A model generated the notes under the pieces. The model saw nothing but the letters and a program-made list of their open reading frames with translations. It was not told where the DNA came from and made no database searches. Shown here in pieces: positions 19,960 to 31,977 of a stretch of DNA of 64,000 bases. The translations under genes and the position numbers were made by a program. This DNA comes from Mesostigma viride (taxonomy: Eukaryota > Streptophyta > Mesostigmatophyceae > Mesostigmatales > Mesostigmataceae): NCBI GenBank assembly GCA_009746045.1, contig RPFO01000076.1, positions 1,426,114 to 1,490,113 of the forward strand, in the 5' to 3' direction. Within the stretch, counting starts at the first letter, position 1. Each line of letters starts with the position of its first letter.

Positions 19960-20365
19960 GGATGATGTCCTGGATAAGATATCTCCTCATGTGAAGTTTG
20001 TGTCCTCGCTGGACCTGCGTAGCGGCTTTCATCGGATCGCAGTTGCGCCGGAGGATCAGCGGAAGCTTGCATTCTGGGGGGGCGGCAATTTGTATGAGTG
20101 GGTGCGCATGCCCTTTGGGCACCGCAACGCTAGTGCTGTTTTCCAACGAGCTATGGACAAAGTGCTTGCAGGTCTTCCTTTCGCCGCTTGTTACATCGAT
20201 GATGTAATCGTCTTTAGCGCGACATTTGAGGAGCACCTGGCGCACTTGGAGCCCCCCCCCGGTCACTAGCCTTTGTCGAAAATGCGTAGAAAACAAATTC
20301 CTTGCGCACGTCACCGGTCTTGTGCATAGTGGGCGCCGCCCGGATGACATAGCTCGCGTCCGTGA
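19960..20365 (+). pseudogene. G2 gypsy reverse transcriptase fragment
   Basis: Frame 19928-20269 holds [34 protein letters not shown] and the catalytic [10 protein letters not shown], all gypsy RT landmarks. After a frameshift at a C-run (about 20255) the thumb continues with FLAHVTG and GRRPDDI. It is oriented opposite to the adjacent integrase piece. Confidence 0.85.
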
Positions 20366-20860
20366 CATCCCTAGGTTTACGAGTAGTTTGTACTGGTGGA
20401 CACTGTTGTCCCCGTAACAGTACCGTGGTGCATTGAATGCTTTTGGCGTCGCGCCGCGTACTTTAGTAGTGGTCCTTATCCTTTTGGTAGAATGTAGTGG
20501 ACCAGCGTGCATCTGTGCAATTGTAGGCGAGGGCCATGTCGGCCCGAGCATGCTGGACCGTTGGTGACCATTTATGCACGTTCTACCCCTCGTGTTGGCA
20601 CCCGGCGTGTGTTAATGAATTAGCACATATTAGCTAGGGTCATGGCAGTGTAGTGTGTTTCCTTCCTCTATTCCTGGAGTAAACGGGTTTGTGTAAATGG
20701 CTTATGGCGTATTACAGTAGTACTTACGTAAATGCACTGAGATCTGGATCGTCTCGTTCGTCTTTCGCTAGGGGTTTAACTAGAGGCGGCCTTACTACTA
20801 GTTTAGGTAGCATTAGGCCGGGTAGAGGTAGAGGTGGCGGTAGAGGTTTGAGTCGTAACA
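20366..20860 (+). repeat. G1-type LTR, remaining 495 bases
   Basis: Matches the G1 3' LTR (22095-22561 and 31518-31609, minus). It ends GTCGTAACA at 20860, followed by A then TGGACTCGGAGG, a plausible tRNA primer-binding site. The start codon of the RGG ORF (20704) lies inside this LTR. Together with 18759-18831 it forms one interrupted LTR of a second G1-type copy. Confidence 0.75.
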
Positions 20861-21006
20861 ATGGACTCGGAGGAACTTTAGGTAGAGAGCGAGACGACGA
20901 TCCCCTGCAACATACGTCATTGCACCAACCCTTCCGCGTCCAGGGAAATGAAGACGACACTTACTTGACCGGTAATGGGCGGGTCGCCTGCAAGCTGGGG
21001 GGGTAG
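20704..21006 (+). CDS. RGG-rich ORF starting inside a G1-type LTR
   Basis: A 100-residue ORF from ATG 20704 to TAG 21004. It begins MAYYSSTYVNALRSGSSRSS and has an Arg/Gly-rich centre (RPGRGRGGGRG) typical of nucleic-acid-binding RGG boxes, then an acidic, polar C-terminus. Codons 1-52 are in the LTR, the primer-binding site is translated as NNGLGG, and the rest is internal sequence. Related copies at 22086-22251 (minus, within the 3' LTR, ends with the LTR) and 62402-62589 (minus, 5' truncated) keep the frame, with length changes in multiples of three. Possibly an RNA chaperone or matrix-like protein of the element; function is inference. Confidence 0.65.
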   Translation: MAYYSSTYVNALRSGSSRSSFARGLTRGGLTTSLGSIRPGRGRGGGRGLSRNNGLGGTLGRERDDDPLQHTSLHQPFRVQGNEDDTYLTGNGRVACKLGG

Positions 21007-21182
21007 TGCTGCCCGATTCGGGACACGCCCTGCCTAGTAGACGTTAGACCTGCTCGAAGCGGAAAACCCTTTTCTAGATAGTTCCTTTCCCTCGTTTGGC
21101 GTTATTGTTTTCTTTAGAAGTGATGCTTACTGTCGTAGATAGGTGATGGTTTCGGTTCAGCGTTAGCGAGACGTTTAGCGTC

Positions 21183-21389
21183 TTGGTAGGATCCACCTTT
21201 TCCTTCGTGCTGCTGTTCATTAGACGGCCGCACCCGCAGAAATTCACTAGGTCGCTGATTTTAGGACTACGAGCGCTGGACCATTGCCGCCCTCGTACTT
21301 TCGGTGATCCAGATAACCCAGCTAAGTCGCCTCCTACTCCTCGTTCTCCTATCGTGACTGCTCAAGACCAACGAGGTGCGTTACCATGA
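21183..21389 (+). CDS. Small ORF overlapping the start of the hybrid-binding ORF
   Basis: The last 30 codons (…PDNPAKSPPTPRSPIV…GALP) are conserved in the copy near 62030-62120 (minus). Its stop overlaps the next start as ATGA in both copies. Its own start is unclear; the conserved part may be a downstream exon, since an acceptor-like CCGCACCCGCAG lies near 21230. Confidence 0.35.
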   Translation: MVGSTFSFVLLFIRRPHPQKFTRSLILGLRALDHCRPRTFGDPDNPAKSPPTPRSPIVTAQDQRGALP

Positions 21390-21778
21390 GCCAGCGGCGT
21401 TCTTTTACTGCTCCTTCCCATTCTTCTAGCGATAATAGCCTAGCTAAATATTACGTAGTGATTACGCCTCAATGGTCCGCCATTTTCCTTTCTTGGTCCG
21501 ACGCTAGAAAGATAGTTCAGAACCGTGTATTTGTAACTAGATATAAGAAATTTATGTCCTTTGAGGAAGCTCAGACCTACCTCTTGAATCATAGTGAATC
21601 AGATTTGGGTCTCCATTCTCGTCCTGCTCCTCATGCACGTCCTTTTGTAGACAGTCTTGTTTTTGTTACACCACCTCCATCACCCCCTCGTCCTACGGTG
21701 TCATCCTCTTCTAGTGCAGATACCCCTCTCACCTTAGAGTTTGGTTCCCTATCCATTACCGTGGTTAAAAAGGATTGA
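21386..21778 (+). CDS. RNase H1 hybrid-binding / viroplasmin-like domain protein
   Basis: A 130-residue ORF. Residues about 22-70 fit the RNase HI N-terminal (Caulimo_VI/viroplasmin) fold: KYYVVITPQWSAIFLSW, a V-x10-YKKF segment and SFEEAQTYL. This small fold binds RNA:DNA hybrids. There is no attached RNase H; the remainder is Pro/Ser-rich with a conserved tail ending LTLEFGSLSITVVKKD. A second copy (62019 down to 54717, minus) is interrupted by LINE-2. It lies just downstream of the RGG ORF in both copies. I infer a role for the element in reverse transcription or RNA handling. Confidence 0.7.
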   Translation: MSQRRSFTAPSHSSSDNSLAKYYVVITPQWSAIFLSWSDARKIVQNRVFVTRYKKFMSFEEAQTYLLNHSESDLGLHSRPAPHARPFVDSLVFVTPPPSPPRPTVSSSSSADTPLTLEFGSLSITVVKKD

Positions 21779-22094
21779 TTTTACTTGTTCTCTTTGCTTA
21801 GGACATTCAAGGTTTTTCCTTTTTCCTTCTTTGCTTTAATTTAGGTTCCTATCCTTTTCTTAAGGGTTAATTAATCTCGCTATATAACACGGCATGTCAT
21901 GAGGCAAATGACATCCGGATTAGTCAGCCCCTTGGTCTGAGAGAGTCGTCAACACTCGTTTCATTAATCATCAAACCAAAAAGAGATTGTCCATCGTCCT
22001 CAGACCAATTTCCAGGTAAATAGGTGTACGTTTATTCCAAATATAGCCAGTAGTTAATCCCTGCTAAGCCTAGGGTATAGTTTCAAGATGTCAG
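21779..22094. other. Junction between partial G1-type copy and G1 3' LTR
   Basis: Homology to the G1 5' region ends near 21868 (TTCTTAAGG). The rest has no gene. GTCAG at 22090-22094 is the expected 5-bp target duplication next to the G1 3' LTR; its partner at the 5' end is lost. Confidence 0.4.
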
Positions 22095-22561
22095 TGTTAC
22101 GTTCTAAACTTCTACCACCACCTCTACCTCTACCCGGCCTAACCCAACCTAAATTAGTCAGGCCACCTCTACTGAATCCCCTAGCGAAAGACGAACGAGA
22201 CGATCCAGATCTCAATGCATTCACGTATGTATTACTGTAGTAATACGCCATAAGCCATTTACACGAACCCGTTTACTCCAGGAATAGATAGAGGAAGGAG
22301 ACACAACTACACTGCCGTGACCCAAGCTAATATGTGTTAATTCATTTAACACACGCCGAGTGCCAACACGAGGGGTAGAACGTGCATAAATGGTCACCAA
22401 CGGTCCAGCATGCTCGGGCCGACCTGGCCCTCGCCTACAAATGTACAGATGCACGCTGGTCCACTACATTCTGCCCGAAGGATAAGAACCACTAATAAAG
22501 TACGCGGCGCGACGCCCAAAAGCATCCAATGCACCACAGTACTGTCACGAAGACAACAGTG

Positions 22562-23043
22562 AGTTAGTAAATGGAAAGAGCGACTTGGTATATTGCTTGA
22601 GAGCACTGTGAGCAATGAGCAATGAATTGCTTGGTTCATTAGAAAATAGGTTTACCCTTTATCAACGTTCCTCTCACTGGCTGCGCCGCCAGTGACCGTT
22701 GGGTGCAGACCGTTGGCCCGAGGCCGCACGATGACAGGTCACAGTCTAGTCACTGCATCGTGTGATCACAGATCAATGCACGCTGCAGTACGGTCCCTAT
22801 CTAGGATACTCTAGTACCGTCCAATGACAGGACACTACGTATACTGGGTACTAACATCTGTCACGTACCCCAGTACCCAAAGTACCTATCTAGGGAAACG
22901 TATGCGACTCGACTAGCATTCCTATCTGCATAGCCCACGTGGTATTTATATTCACATACCAACGTAGGTTTACAAGGCTTATTCATACGTTGTATTCACA
23001 ATGCCTTTGAGACTTAGTCTGTAGCAAAGCATGGAGACTAACT
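22562..23043 (-). repeat. Element D 3' LTR (482 bp)
   Basis: Nearly identical to 31027-31512. Ends AGTTAG...CTAACT. The inner edge follows ...ATACTGG on the minus strand; element B has ...GATTGG at the same place. Confidence 0.93.
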
Positions 23044-23117
23044 CCAGTATTGTTTTATTATTTATTTCTGAATGCAGGTCTGCACCCCCAACATTATTGT
23101 TGTTGTTTTTAAGTTGA

Positions 23118-25502
23118 TTAGGGGTACAAAAAAAAAGACATGGCTGGTTGAGCCAGGTTGGTTACAGCTGGCTGTTCTGGCCTGGTGTTAAATTGCACAT
23201 TAAATAAGTGTTTGAGGATCACCCAATCCAGGTCAGTGTGGACAGCAGTAGAAACAGATTTCTTGGTTAGAAAACTGATCACAGAGAAGCTGTCAGTATA
23301 GAGATGTGAGAGGACATTGCATGTGCTGCCTGCCTGGGTTTGTAACCAGGTGAGCATGTGCTGCAGGGAACGAGCATGCAATGCAGCAGACACCACAGCA
23401 CGACATTCAGCTGAGTTGCTGCTGCCAGGTTTTCTGCGGTGTAGCCTGCTGTACCAGGAAGTGAGGGACATGTTATCTGACCTGTTGGTGAGAAAAAACA
23501 GCCCTGATTCCCGTGCCCCCATCTGATTGATTGTTCTGCTCTCCATGGAGCTGTCCATGACACTGTGGATGTGGATGTCTTCCATCAGATTCAGGCCATG
23601 GAGGATGAAGGGGGGGCAGTCATTAACCAACTTCCTGATGTAACTGCATTTTATTTTTACTAGAACATCATGGGTGACCCTGCTGATGACAGCTAAGGGA
23701 GCCCCACAGATGGCTGACCACCACCCCAGTTTGCCCTGAACAGTGGCACACATGTGTAGGGGGAGGTAGGTGTGTTGCAGCAGATCTAGACAATCTTGAA
23801 TATATTCTGCAGGAGGAGAGAGAGAGCAGACCCACTGATCTGGCTGCCTGTGCAGCTGCAACATGATGCCACAGAACTGGATGGGGGTTGTGCTCAATTC
23901 CACCTGTTTGCCAATCTCATATGATTCCTGGACCTGCTGAATAAATTTTTCCACCTCAGCTCTAGGCCCACCACAAATGAGTTGGTCATCTCCATGCCAC
24001 ACAAAGAACAGCAGTCCAGAGGGGGTGGGTACAACAAAAAAGCATGGGTCCAGGTCATCATACGTGGCCTTGAGCTTTTTGAATACTTCCTCTGCTGAGT
24101 CTCTGAAAATTTTGGGGGCACTGACAAGCCCTTCCACCCCAATGTTGATGATAAGGTGGGGCTCATCAATGTAAGGTTTCCACACAGCTGGGGTGTCTAC
24201 CACGTACACCTTCCCTTTCCACACAGATTCAGCCTTTTCTGGGTCCCCCCTGAGGAAGGCCCTTTTAATATCAGTGGCTTTGCAGACATAGTCTTGGCCT
24301 GCATTGAGGTTGTGGAGGAATAGGGAGAGCATGATCCTCAGTGAGGTTTGTTGCAGCCCAGGTGTGTAAGTTTCCCCTTTTGGCAGTGTGGAGGTCCCCT
24401 TTAATTCTGTGACACATGGTCTGGCATGGAAGATTGGGGAGCCCACTTTTTGTGGTTTTTGTTTGAGAACAAATTTTAATCTGAGCTTTTTGGCTCCCTC
24501 TGGCACGTCCCATGAGGGGGTGACAGGAGGTTTGTATTGAGGGTTTTTAGGGTTGGGCAGGACCCATTCCTGCCTGGCTTGGTGGACAGTGGCCATCAGC
24601 CACTTGGTAAACCCTTTTTGTGTTTTGCATTCTTGTATGACGTGGGAGATTTGGTGGGGTGAGTGCATGGCTATGTCCCACTTGCCCAGCCCGAAGGCTG
24701 AGGGATGGAGGAACAGCTGGCTGTGCACTAACTTGTCCAGATCAGGGATCTCCCCTGGTGCATACTGAGTGTTGACTGCCTTGATGACAGCATCCATACC
24801 AGGGACAATACTGGAGAGAGGGATTTTAAAGTGGTCCAGAGGAACTGCACCCACCCCTGTGACACTGAGCTCATTAGCTGAGATAAGCACCCCAGGATAG
24901 GATACAAAAGGTTCCCCCAACAAGGTGTTACCAGAGTACCCCTCCACCACCTGGAAGGGTGTCTGAATACCAAGTATAGGGAGCATCACTTGTCCCACTA
25001 CATCCAGTGAGCTTTGGCCTGAGAAATCCTGCACCCGTGCCCAAAATGAAGGTGCAATCTCAAGACCAGGGATGGCTTGTGCACTGATCACACTGACCTG
25101 TGCCTGAGTGTCTATTGCCAGGGTCCAGGGGTCCTGACTAGTGCACACAGCTGAGACTTTTGCCAGCCCTTCGGCCACAGCAGCTTGTTGCTTATGTGAC
25201 CTGTGTAATGCTTGCAAGGCGACTGCCAATCTTGACCTCAGAGCGGGAGGGTTGACAGACAATTTGGTGCCTTGGGGCTGAGCTAATGCTTCCAACCCAG
25301 CTACCTCGTGCCTGGTTATAAAGCTATCCCCAGGTTGTGAAGTGGGCCTGGCTTCACTGAGGGTGGAAGGGTTCACAGAGGGTGCTGTGGTGCTGTCAAC
25401 AGCAGTAATTGGTGGCTCATGGCTACTGCTGGGCATGCTGGAGTTGCCAGATAGAAGTAGTGAGTCCATGCTTAAAGACTCTTCCCCAGGCACATCTGCC
25501 AT
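23118..25502 (-). CDS. pol: Element D ORF2: protease-like, RT, RNase H
   Basis: A 794-residue intact ORF from ATG 25502. After about 125 residues of low-complexity leader comes a retropepsin-like domain with LAIDTQAQVSVI (about 25100-25135) and GYSGNTLLGEPF. RT follows, with TDIKRAFLRGD, VWHGDDQLI as the catalytic box (about 23985) and FCGIML. RNase H carries MDSSMES, SAECRAV and YTDSFSV. The usual DTG of proteases is DTQ, and YVDD of RT is HGDD. Upstream in the same frame, after a TGA at 25530-25532, lies the end of integrase, so ORF2 might be reached by reinitiation or readthrough. Confidence 0.9.
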   Translation of the reverse strand: MADVPGEESLSMDSLLLSGNSSMPSSSHEPPITAVDSTTAPSVNPSTLSEARPTSQPGDSFITRHEVAGLEALAQPQGTKLSVNPPALRSRLAVALQALHRSHKQQAAVAEGLAKVSAVCTSQDPWTLAIDTQAQVSVISAQAIPGLEIAPSFWARVQDFSGQSSLDVVGQVMLPILGIQTPFQVVEGYSGNTLLGEPFVSYPGVLISANELSVTGVGAVPLDHFKIPLSSIVPGMDAVIKAVNTQYAPGEIPDLDKLVHSQLFLHPSAFGLGKWDIAMHSPHQISHVIQECKTQKGFTKWLMATVHQARQEWVLPNPKNPQYKPPVTPSWDVPEGAKKLRLKFVLKQKPQKVGSPIFHARPCVTELKGTSTLPKGETYTPGLQQTSLRIMLSLFLHNLNAGQDYVCKATDIKRAFLRGDPEKAESVWKGKVYVVDTPAVWKPYIDEPHLIINIGVEGLVSAPKIFRDSAEEVFKKLKATYDDLDPCFFVVPTPSGLLFFVWHGDDQLICGGPRAEVEKFIQQVQESYEIGKQVELSTTPIQFCGIMLQLHRQPDQWVCSLSPPAEYIQDCLDLLQHTYLPLHMCATVQGKLGWWSAICGAPLAVISRVTHDVLVKIKCSYIRKLVNDCPPFILHGLNLMEDIHIHSVMDSSMESRTINQMGARESGLFFLTNRSDNMSLTSWYSRLHRRKPGSSNSAECRAVVSAALHARSLQHMLTWLQTQAGSTCNVLSHLYTDSFSVISFLTKKSVSTAVHTDLDWVILKHLFNVQFNTRPEQPAVTNLAQPAMSFFLYP

Positions 25503-25618
25503 GGGAGAATAATACTTCTTAATTCTATGTCAGCTCACCCTGTGACGCTTCCAATTGGTATTGTGCTTGACCTCCACGGTCTTGCCTTTTTTGGTAAATC
25601 CACGAATGGTAACTGGAC

Positions 25619-27524
<1,906 letters not shown>

Positions 27525-27528
27525 TTAA

Positions 27529-28873
27529 CCCATAGTCCGCTGACCCATTTTTGGCACTTTCATACCCCTGAAAATGAAAAAAATCATAACTCACAGGCCA
27601 CAACAACTCCAAATACCCCCAACCAAGATGCTAGGAGTATCTACACTTCAAGGGCTTTCAGAATATGCAATAATACCTTGGCTTTATCAAAGCATTTGGA
27701 TGATAGCTTCAGTCAAAGTTGGCCAAAAGACGATCTTTTTTCCCCAAGGAAAAGTCTACCCCACCCTAACTTCCCAGGGAGGGCAGGGAATCTCAATAAC
27801 AACATTGGACAACTTAGTTGGATAGTCCAATGGTGGTTTCCTTGGGTCAGACCAACCGGATAACCCATTACCCCTATATAACGTGCTCGTACATGTGTGT
27901 GGGTTACGCGCGTGTAAACAGCTATCTATGACAGGCAACACAATAATGCATCATAACAAGCTATCAAAGGCTGCCAAAAGTGCTGGAATACAAACACGTT
28001 GCCTACCTGCACTGACGGAGTGGTATACTCCAAAGAAATGCCAAAAACTGGGCACTTTCAGGGCTAATACCACTCTTTACAACAGGCATGGAACTTGCTG
28101 AAATATGCATGGATAAAATCGTCATTTATAATGCATGGGATACGTATTCCGCTGCAAACAACTCGCAAATACGTTGTCTTACCTGGCTCGTTCATGCCCT
28201 ACCCGGATTCCGCTGGCCGGGACCCTCATATCTCACACATACTGATGCTCTACATTCAAAGGCCGCAATAGCCGCATACTTCATGATCCGCCATGACTAC
28301 CAGGTCGATGTTCCGTGCAAAGATGGCTACTAATCTAGTCCGCATTCTCAGCAAACGCTGCAGCTGACGTCCCATACCCAAACTGGATGCCCGGGCTGGC
28401 GCAGATTGCCCGGCCATAGGGAGAAAATCGACCTATGATAAGCTATGACTCATCTGGAACTGACGACCAGGAAAGTTATATTTCCCTACCTGTATTTTCC
28501 CAACCTCATAAATCTGGCCGTGCCTGACCTACGAAAATCATGCATCGTCATTCTGAGCAACATTCTGAACCGTTTCAAGCCGTGAGACGCAAAATTTTCG
28601 TAACAGCGGCACGTTGGCAGCCAGATCTCATTACGCGCGCGCGCGAGCGAAAATTTCCCGCAAAAGTCACGTGATACATTCTCAATGCACGTTGTAATTA
28701 CCAGGCTATGGCGAATATTACCCCCAAACCTATGCATCACCTTCGTCCCTAAGTGTTCCCGGACCCACCGGACCACTGACATCCGTCACTAGTGGCGCGG
28801 CGCTCTCGGCGCGGCGCGAAATTCGACCGTTAGTCAAACCCCCCGACAGGTCGGGGGGGTAACGGACTAAGGG
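27529..28873. mobile_element. TTAA-flanked non-autonomous transposon in element D gag (1,345 bp)
   Basis: Flanked by TTAA at 27525-27528 and 28874-28877. Ends are imperfect inverted repeats: CCCATAGTCCGCTGACCC on the left and the complement of CCCTTAGTCCGTTACCCC on the right. TTAA duplication with CCC-starting ends is the piggyBac signature. No transposase ORF is present. Removing the insert with one TTAA rejoins gag exactly in frame (…DLELL-K-LQPRYLIHTW…). Confidence 0.85.
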
Positions 28874-30407
28874 TTAAGAAGCTCAAGGTCTTTCTCTATC
28901 ATTACCCTGTATGTTTTTGCATCCCCAGAGAGGTTATTTTTGTTCACCTTATAAGCAGCCAGCCAGTTGAAACGTTCTACTGCTTCCATGTGGTTGTTGG
29001 TAAGCACTAGCTGTTTCAGATCAGTGATAAAGGTAGGCCACTGTTCAATGGCTGCCTCAGGTGTGAGGGTGCGTTCCTGATAGGTTTGAATCAATGCTCT
29101 AATTGCAAGAGATGATTGGTGAAAGGTGGATGAGGCCCTGAGAGCCTTAAACTGATGCCTAAGGTTTAGGCCTTCCATCCCATACTCCAGAGCAAAGACA
29201 AACTGTTTGGCTTGTTCAATGGTATGTCCTTCAGGTAAACCAGCAATATTGATCTTTGATTCCTTTTTGTGGGGGTTATACACACCTGTTGGAGGGGGGT
29301 TCGCCCTCAAGAAGACATCGGTGGCATGCTGGAGTCGAGCGGGGTCCAGGTTTATGGTACCACGCTCGTACCTGGACATCAGGGCGCGCAGGCCCTCCAC
29401 AGTTTGCAGCTGGTTAGCTGACAATTGTTGGTCCTGCAGAGAGGCCAGCTGAGCCTGTAGTATGGCTAGCTGTTCTTGTATATCCCCTTGCCTTTGGGGG
29501 GCCTCAGCAGGGTGGTTGGGTGCCCTGAGCACCTCTGGACCTCCCCCCAGGGCCTCCTGGGGTCCTGGCACCCCCCCCTGGGTGGGGAGAGGGCCCCAGC
29601 CCACAGGGCGAACCTGGGGTGGTGGGGGAGGGGGAGAGGGGGCCCTGGGGGCCCGGGGTGAGGCCGGGGGGGTCCGTGTGACCCCGCTAGGGCCAGCCCC
29701 AGCGGTGGAGGGGCGGGCAGGGGTGTCTGCCGCTGCCCTCCTCGCTGCCTCTTCCTTGAGGAGCCTTTTCATCTCCTTGCGAATTTCATGTTCTTTTAGG
29801 GCAGCCTGAAAGGCCGCCTCATCCGTAGGGATGTCAGGGAGGGGGTCGCCCATTATCAGAGCATCCCGGACATCAAAGGCCTGCCTCTTTCCCTTCCCCT
29901 GGCCCAGGACCAAAAGGCCCACCTTGGACTGCATGGGTGGGGGAGGGGAGGGTCCCTTGGTGGCTTCCAGCGGGGGGGCAGCTTCAGCCACCACCCCATG
30001 CTTAGCCAATATGGCCTTGGTTACCCTTGATTGGGTTACGGACTCCATGGCCTTAAAATGGGCTGACCGCGCAAGCGCGGCCAGGTCTTGACCATACGAG
30101 TATTCCATCGGATAGTCAGCATTTTGTAGAAGGTCGCGTAGCCGCTGAGTTGCCTCGCGGTACGCCGCCGCCATCGCCTGGTGGGTTGCCAGGCGACGGG
30201 CAGCCTCCTCCTCATATTCCTGCCGCTTGGCGGCGAGCCGAAAGGCCGTCTCGCGACGGACCTCCCGGTCGCGCTGCCTCGCTCGGCGTTCCTCGTTGGC
30301 CACCAGCGCGGCCTGCTCCACCGCCAGGAGCGCTGGGGTGAGGGTGATCTCAGTCTCCCCGTCGGGGAGACTGGCAGTACAGTATCCGAGACCTCATCAT
30401 CGGACAT
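28867..30407 (-). pseudogene. gag: Element D gag, N-terminal and central part
   Basis: ATG at 30407 (MSDDEVSDTV), a one-base frameshift near 30365, then a long frame to a premature stop at 28867 created by the transposon. It contains a charged coiled-coil-like region (Glu/Arg/Ala heptads, about 30300-30150), a Pro-rich linker, a Gln/Leu coiled coil (about 29480-29400) and a capsid-like helical C-terminus (…AIEQWPTFITDLKQLVL…). It continues into 25619-27524 once the transposon is removed. Confidence 0.75.
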
Positions 30408-30437
30408 AATGGTTGTCCTCCGATGGGCTCAACGGGT

Positions 30438-31007
30438 CTACGCACCACCCGCGCGAGCTTTACGCTTTCCATCTCCTTCTTCTTTCGAAGAACGGGGTGG
30501 AAGGCCGCCCAAACGTAAGCTCGGTATGATTGTGCCCCTGAGCGAAGGGGACACGAAGATCGGACGTGGCGGGGCGAAACGTGATCGCCCCGTCCGGCCC
30601 CACAGAAGCCGTCTCAGGCGGGGCATGAGCTCCCGAAAGGTCGGCAACTGAGGGCCGAACTGGGGAGCCTCGGGGGGGTTGACCGCCGAGGGCTCCGCAG
30701 CCATGGCTGCTCCAGCCGTGGTTTCGGCTGTTGCAGCCGCCGGAGTCGAGGGTAAGTCGGTCCCCCGGGGGGGAGCCGTCTCGTCCTCCGGCTTCTCAGG
30801 GGAGGGGGGTAGGTCGGTCGGCCTTGCGGCCGCCGTCCCCTCCTCCTGGCAGACATTGTTGTTCTTTTTGTTTTTCTTCTTTTTCTTAGAAATAGCCGCA
30901 TCCCCAGCCGGCTTCTTGTTGTTGTCCTTGGGCATCCGCCTATCCTGCCCATCATCACCATTGTTAAAGTCTAACTTCTTCGCAACGTTCTTGTTGTTAA
31001 TAGCCAT
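30438..31007 (-). CDS. Element D extra ORF before gag (ORF0)
   Basis: A 189-residue ORF whose ATG (31007) lies only 19 bases after the 5' LTR, ending 30 bases before gag. Lys/Asn-rich start (MAINNKNVAKKLDFNN), a run KKKKKNKKNNN, then Pro/Ala-rich sequence and a basic C-terminus. It occupies the same place as ORF0 of A and B but shows no sequence similarity that I can see. A leader coding region is thus shared in position by the group. Confidence 0.6.
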   Translation of the reverse strand: MAINNKNVAKKLDFNNGDDGQDRRMPKDNNKKPAGDAAISKKKKKNKKNNNVCQEEGTAAARPTDLPPSPEKPEDETAPPRGTDLPSTPAAATAETTAGAAMAAEPSAVNPPEAPQFGPQLPTFRELMPRLRRLLWGRTGRSRFAPPRPIFVSPSLRGTIIPSLRLGGLPPRSSKEEGDGKRKARAGGA

Positions 31008-31026
31008 TGGTAGCAGATAAAATTCA

Positions 31027-31512
31027 AGTTAGTAAATGGAAAGAGCGACTTGGTATATTGCTTGAGAGCACTGTGAGCAATGAGCAATGAATTGCTTGGT
31101 TCATTAGAAAATAGGTCTACCCTTTATCAACGTTCCTCTCACTGGCAGCCTGCGCCGCCAGTGACCGTTGGGTGCAGACCGTTGGCCCGAGGCCGCACGA
31201 TGACAGGTCACAGTCTAGTCACTGCATCGTGTGATCACAGATCAATGCACGCTGCAGTATGGTCCCTATCTAGGATACTCTAGTACCGTCCAATGACAGG
31301 ACACTACGTATACTGGGTACTAACATCTGTCACGTACCCCAGTACCCAAAGTACCTATCTAGGGAAACGTATGCGACTCGACTAGCATTCCTATCTGCAT
31401 AGCCCACGTGGTATTTATATTCACATACCAACGTAGGTTTACAAGGCTTATTCATACGTTGTATTCACAATGCCTTTGAGACTTAGTCAGCAGCAAAGCA
31501 TGGAGACTAACT
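31027..31512 (-). repeat. Element D 5' LTR (486 bp)
   Basis: Partner of 22562-23043. Ends AGTTAG...CTAACT, outer flank CAGTG. Four bases longer than the other LTR, through an AGCC-type indel near 31147. Confidence 0.93.
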
Positions 31513-31977
31513 CAGTGTCCCAGTACAGACTACACGTAACCTAGGAACGACCGAGGCAAAGGACCTAATTTACGTCCGTAACTACGACGAACTGTTACGC
31601 GACGTAACACCTCCCCCCCCACAAAGGTAGGGAGCCCTCTCCCTACGCACAGGGAGGAAACCAAGGGGTAGGAAGAACCTAATGCACCCAGCACACACCA
31701 ACACAATCGACAGGCCATCCAAGATACAAAGCACCAACATGTTAACTCGGTTCCACCCCGAGTGGTGTAGGGTTAACCAGCACCAAGCCTGGTGGGAGGA
31801 TCCCCTACTAACTGCCGGGCACAGAGGCCTTGCCGGGAGGGACGGCACTGGGCAGGACACACAGAGGGAACAAAGCAGTACCAAGGACCAAGAACAACCA
31901 ATCAACTGGCCAGAATATGAGGGCGACTCTATATACCGGAGGGACAACACCCTCAGGTCGGGCCTAAGGCCCTCGAT

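Larger units (their letters stand above)
18832..20365. mobile_element. Rearranged gypsy fragment G2 inserted in a G1-type LTR
   Basis: Contains an integrase-PHD piece on the minus strand (about 19045-19955) joined head-to-head near 19955 to an RT piece on the plus strand (about 19960-20365). The block begins TGTCGCG and ends GTGACA, and TCCC is found on both sides, consistent with insertion; but the right end is RT coding sequence rather than an LTR, so a rearrangement at microhomology is also possible. Confidence 0.55.

Noticed and set aside
20366-22561. Fold-back transposon with about 470-bp inverted repeats and CACTG ends
   Set aside because: The inverted arms are two LTRs of G1-type elements in opposite orientation, and similarity continues beyond the supposed ends, across element D to 31609.
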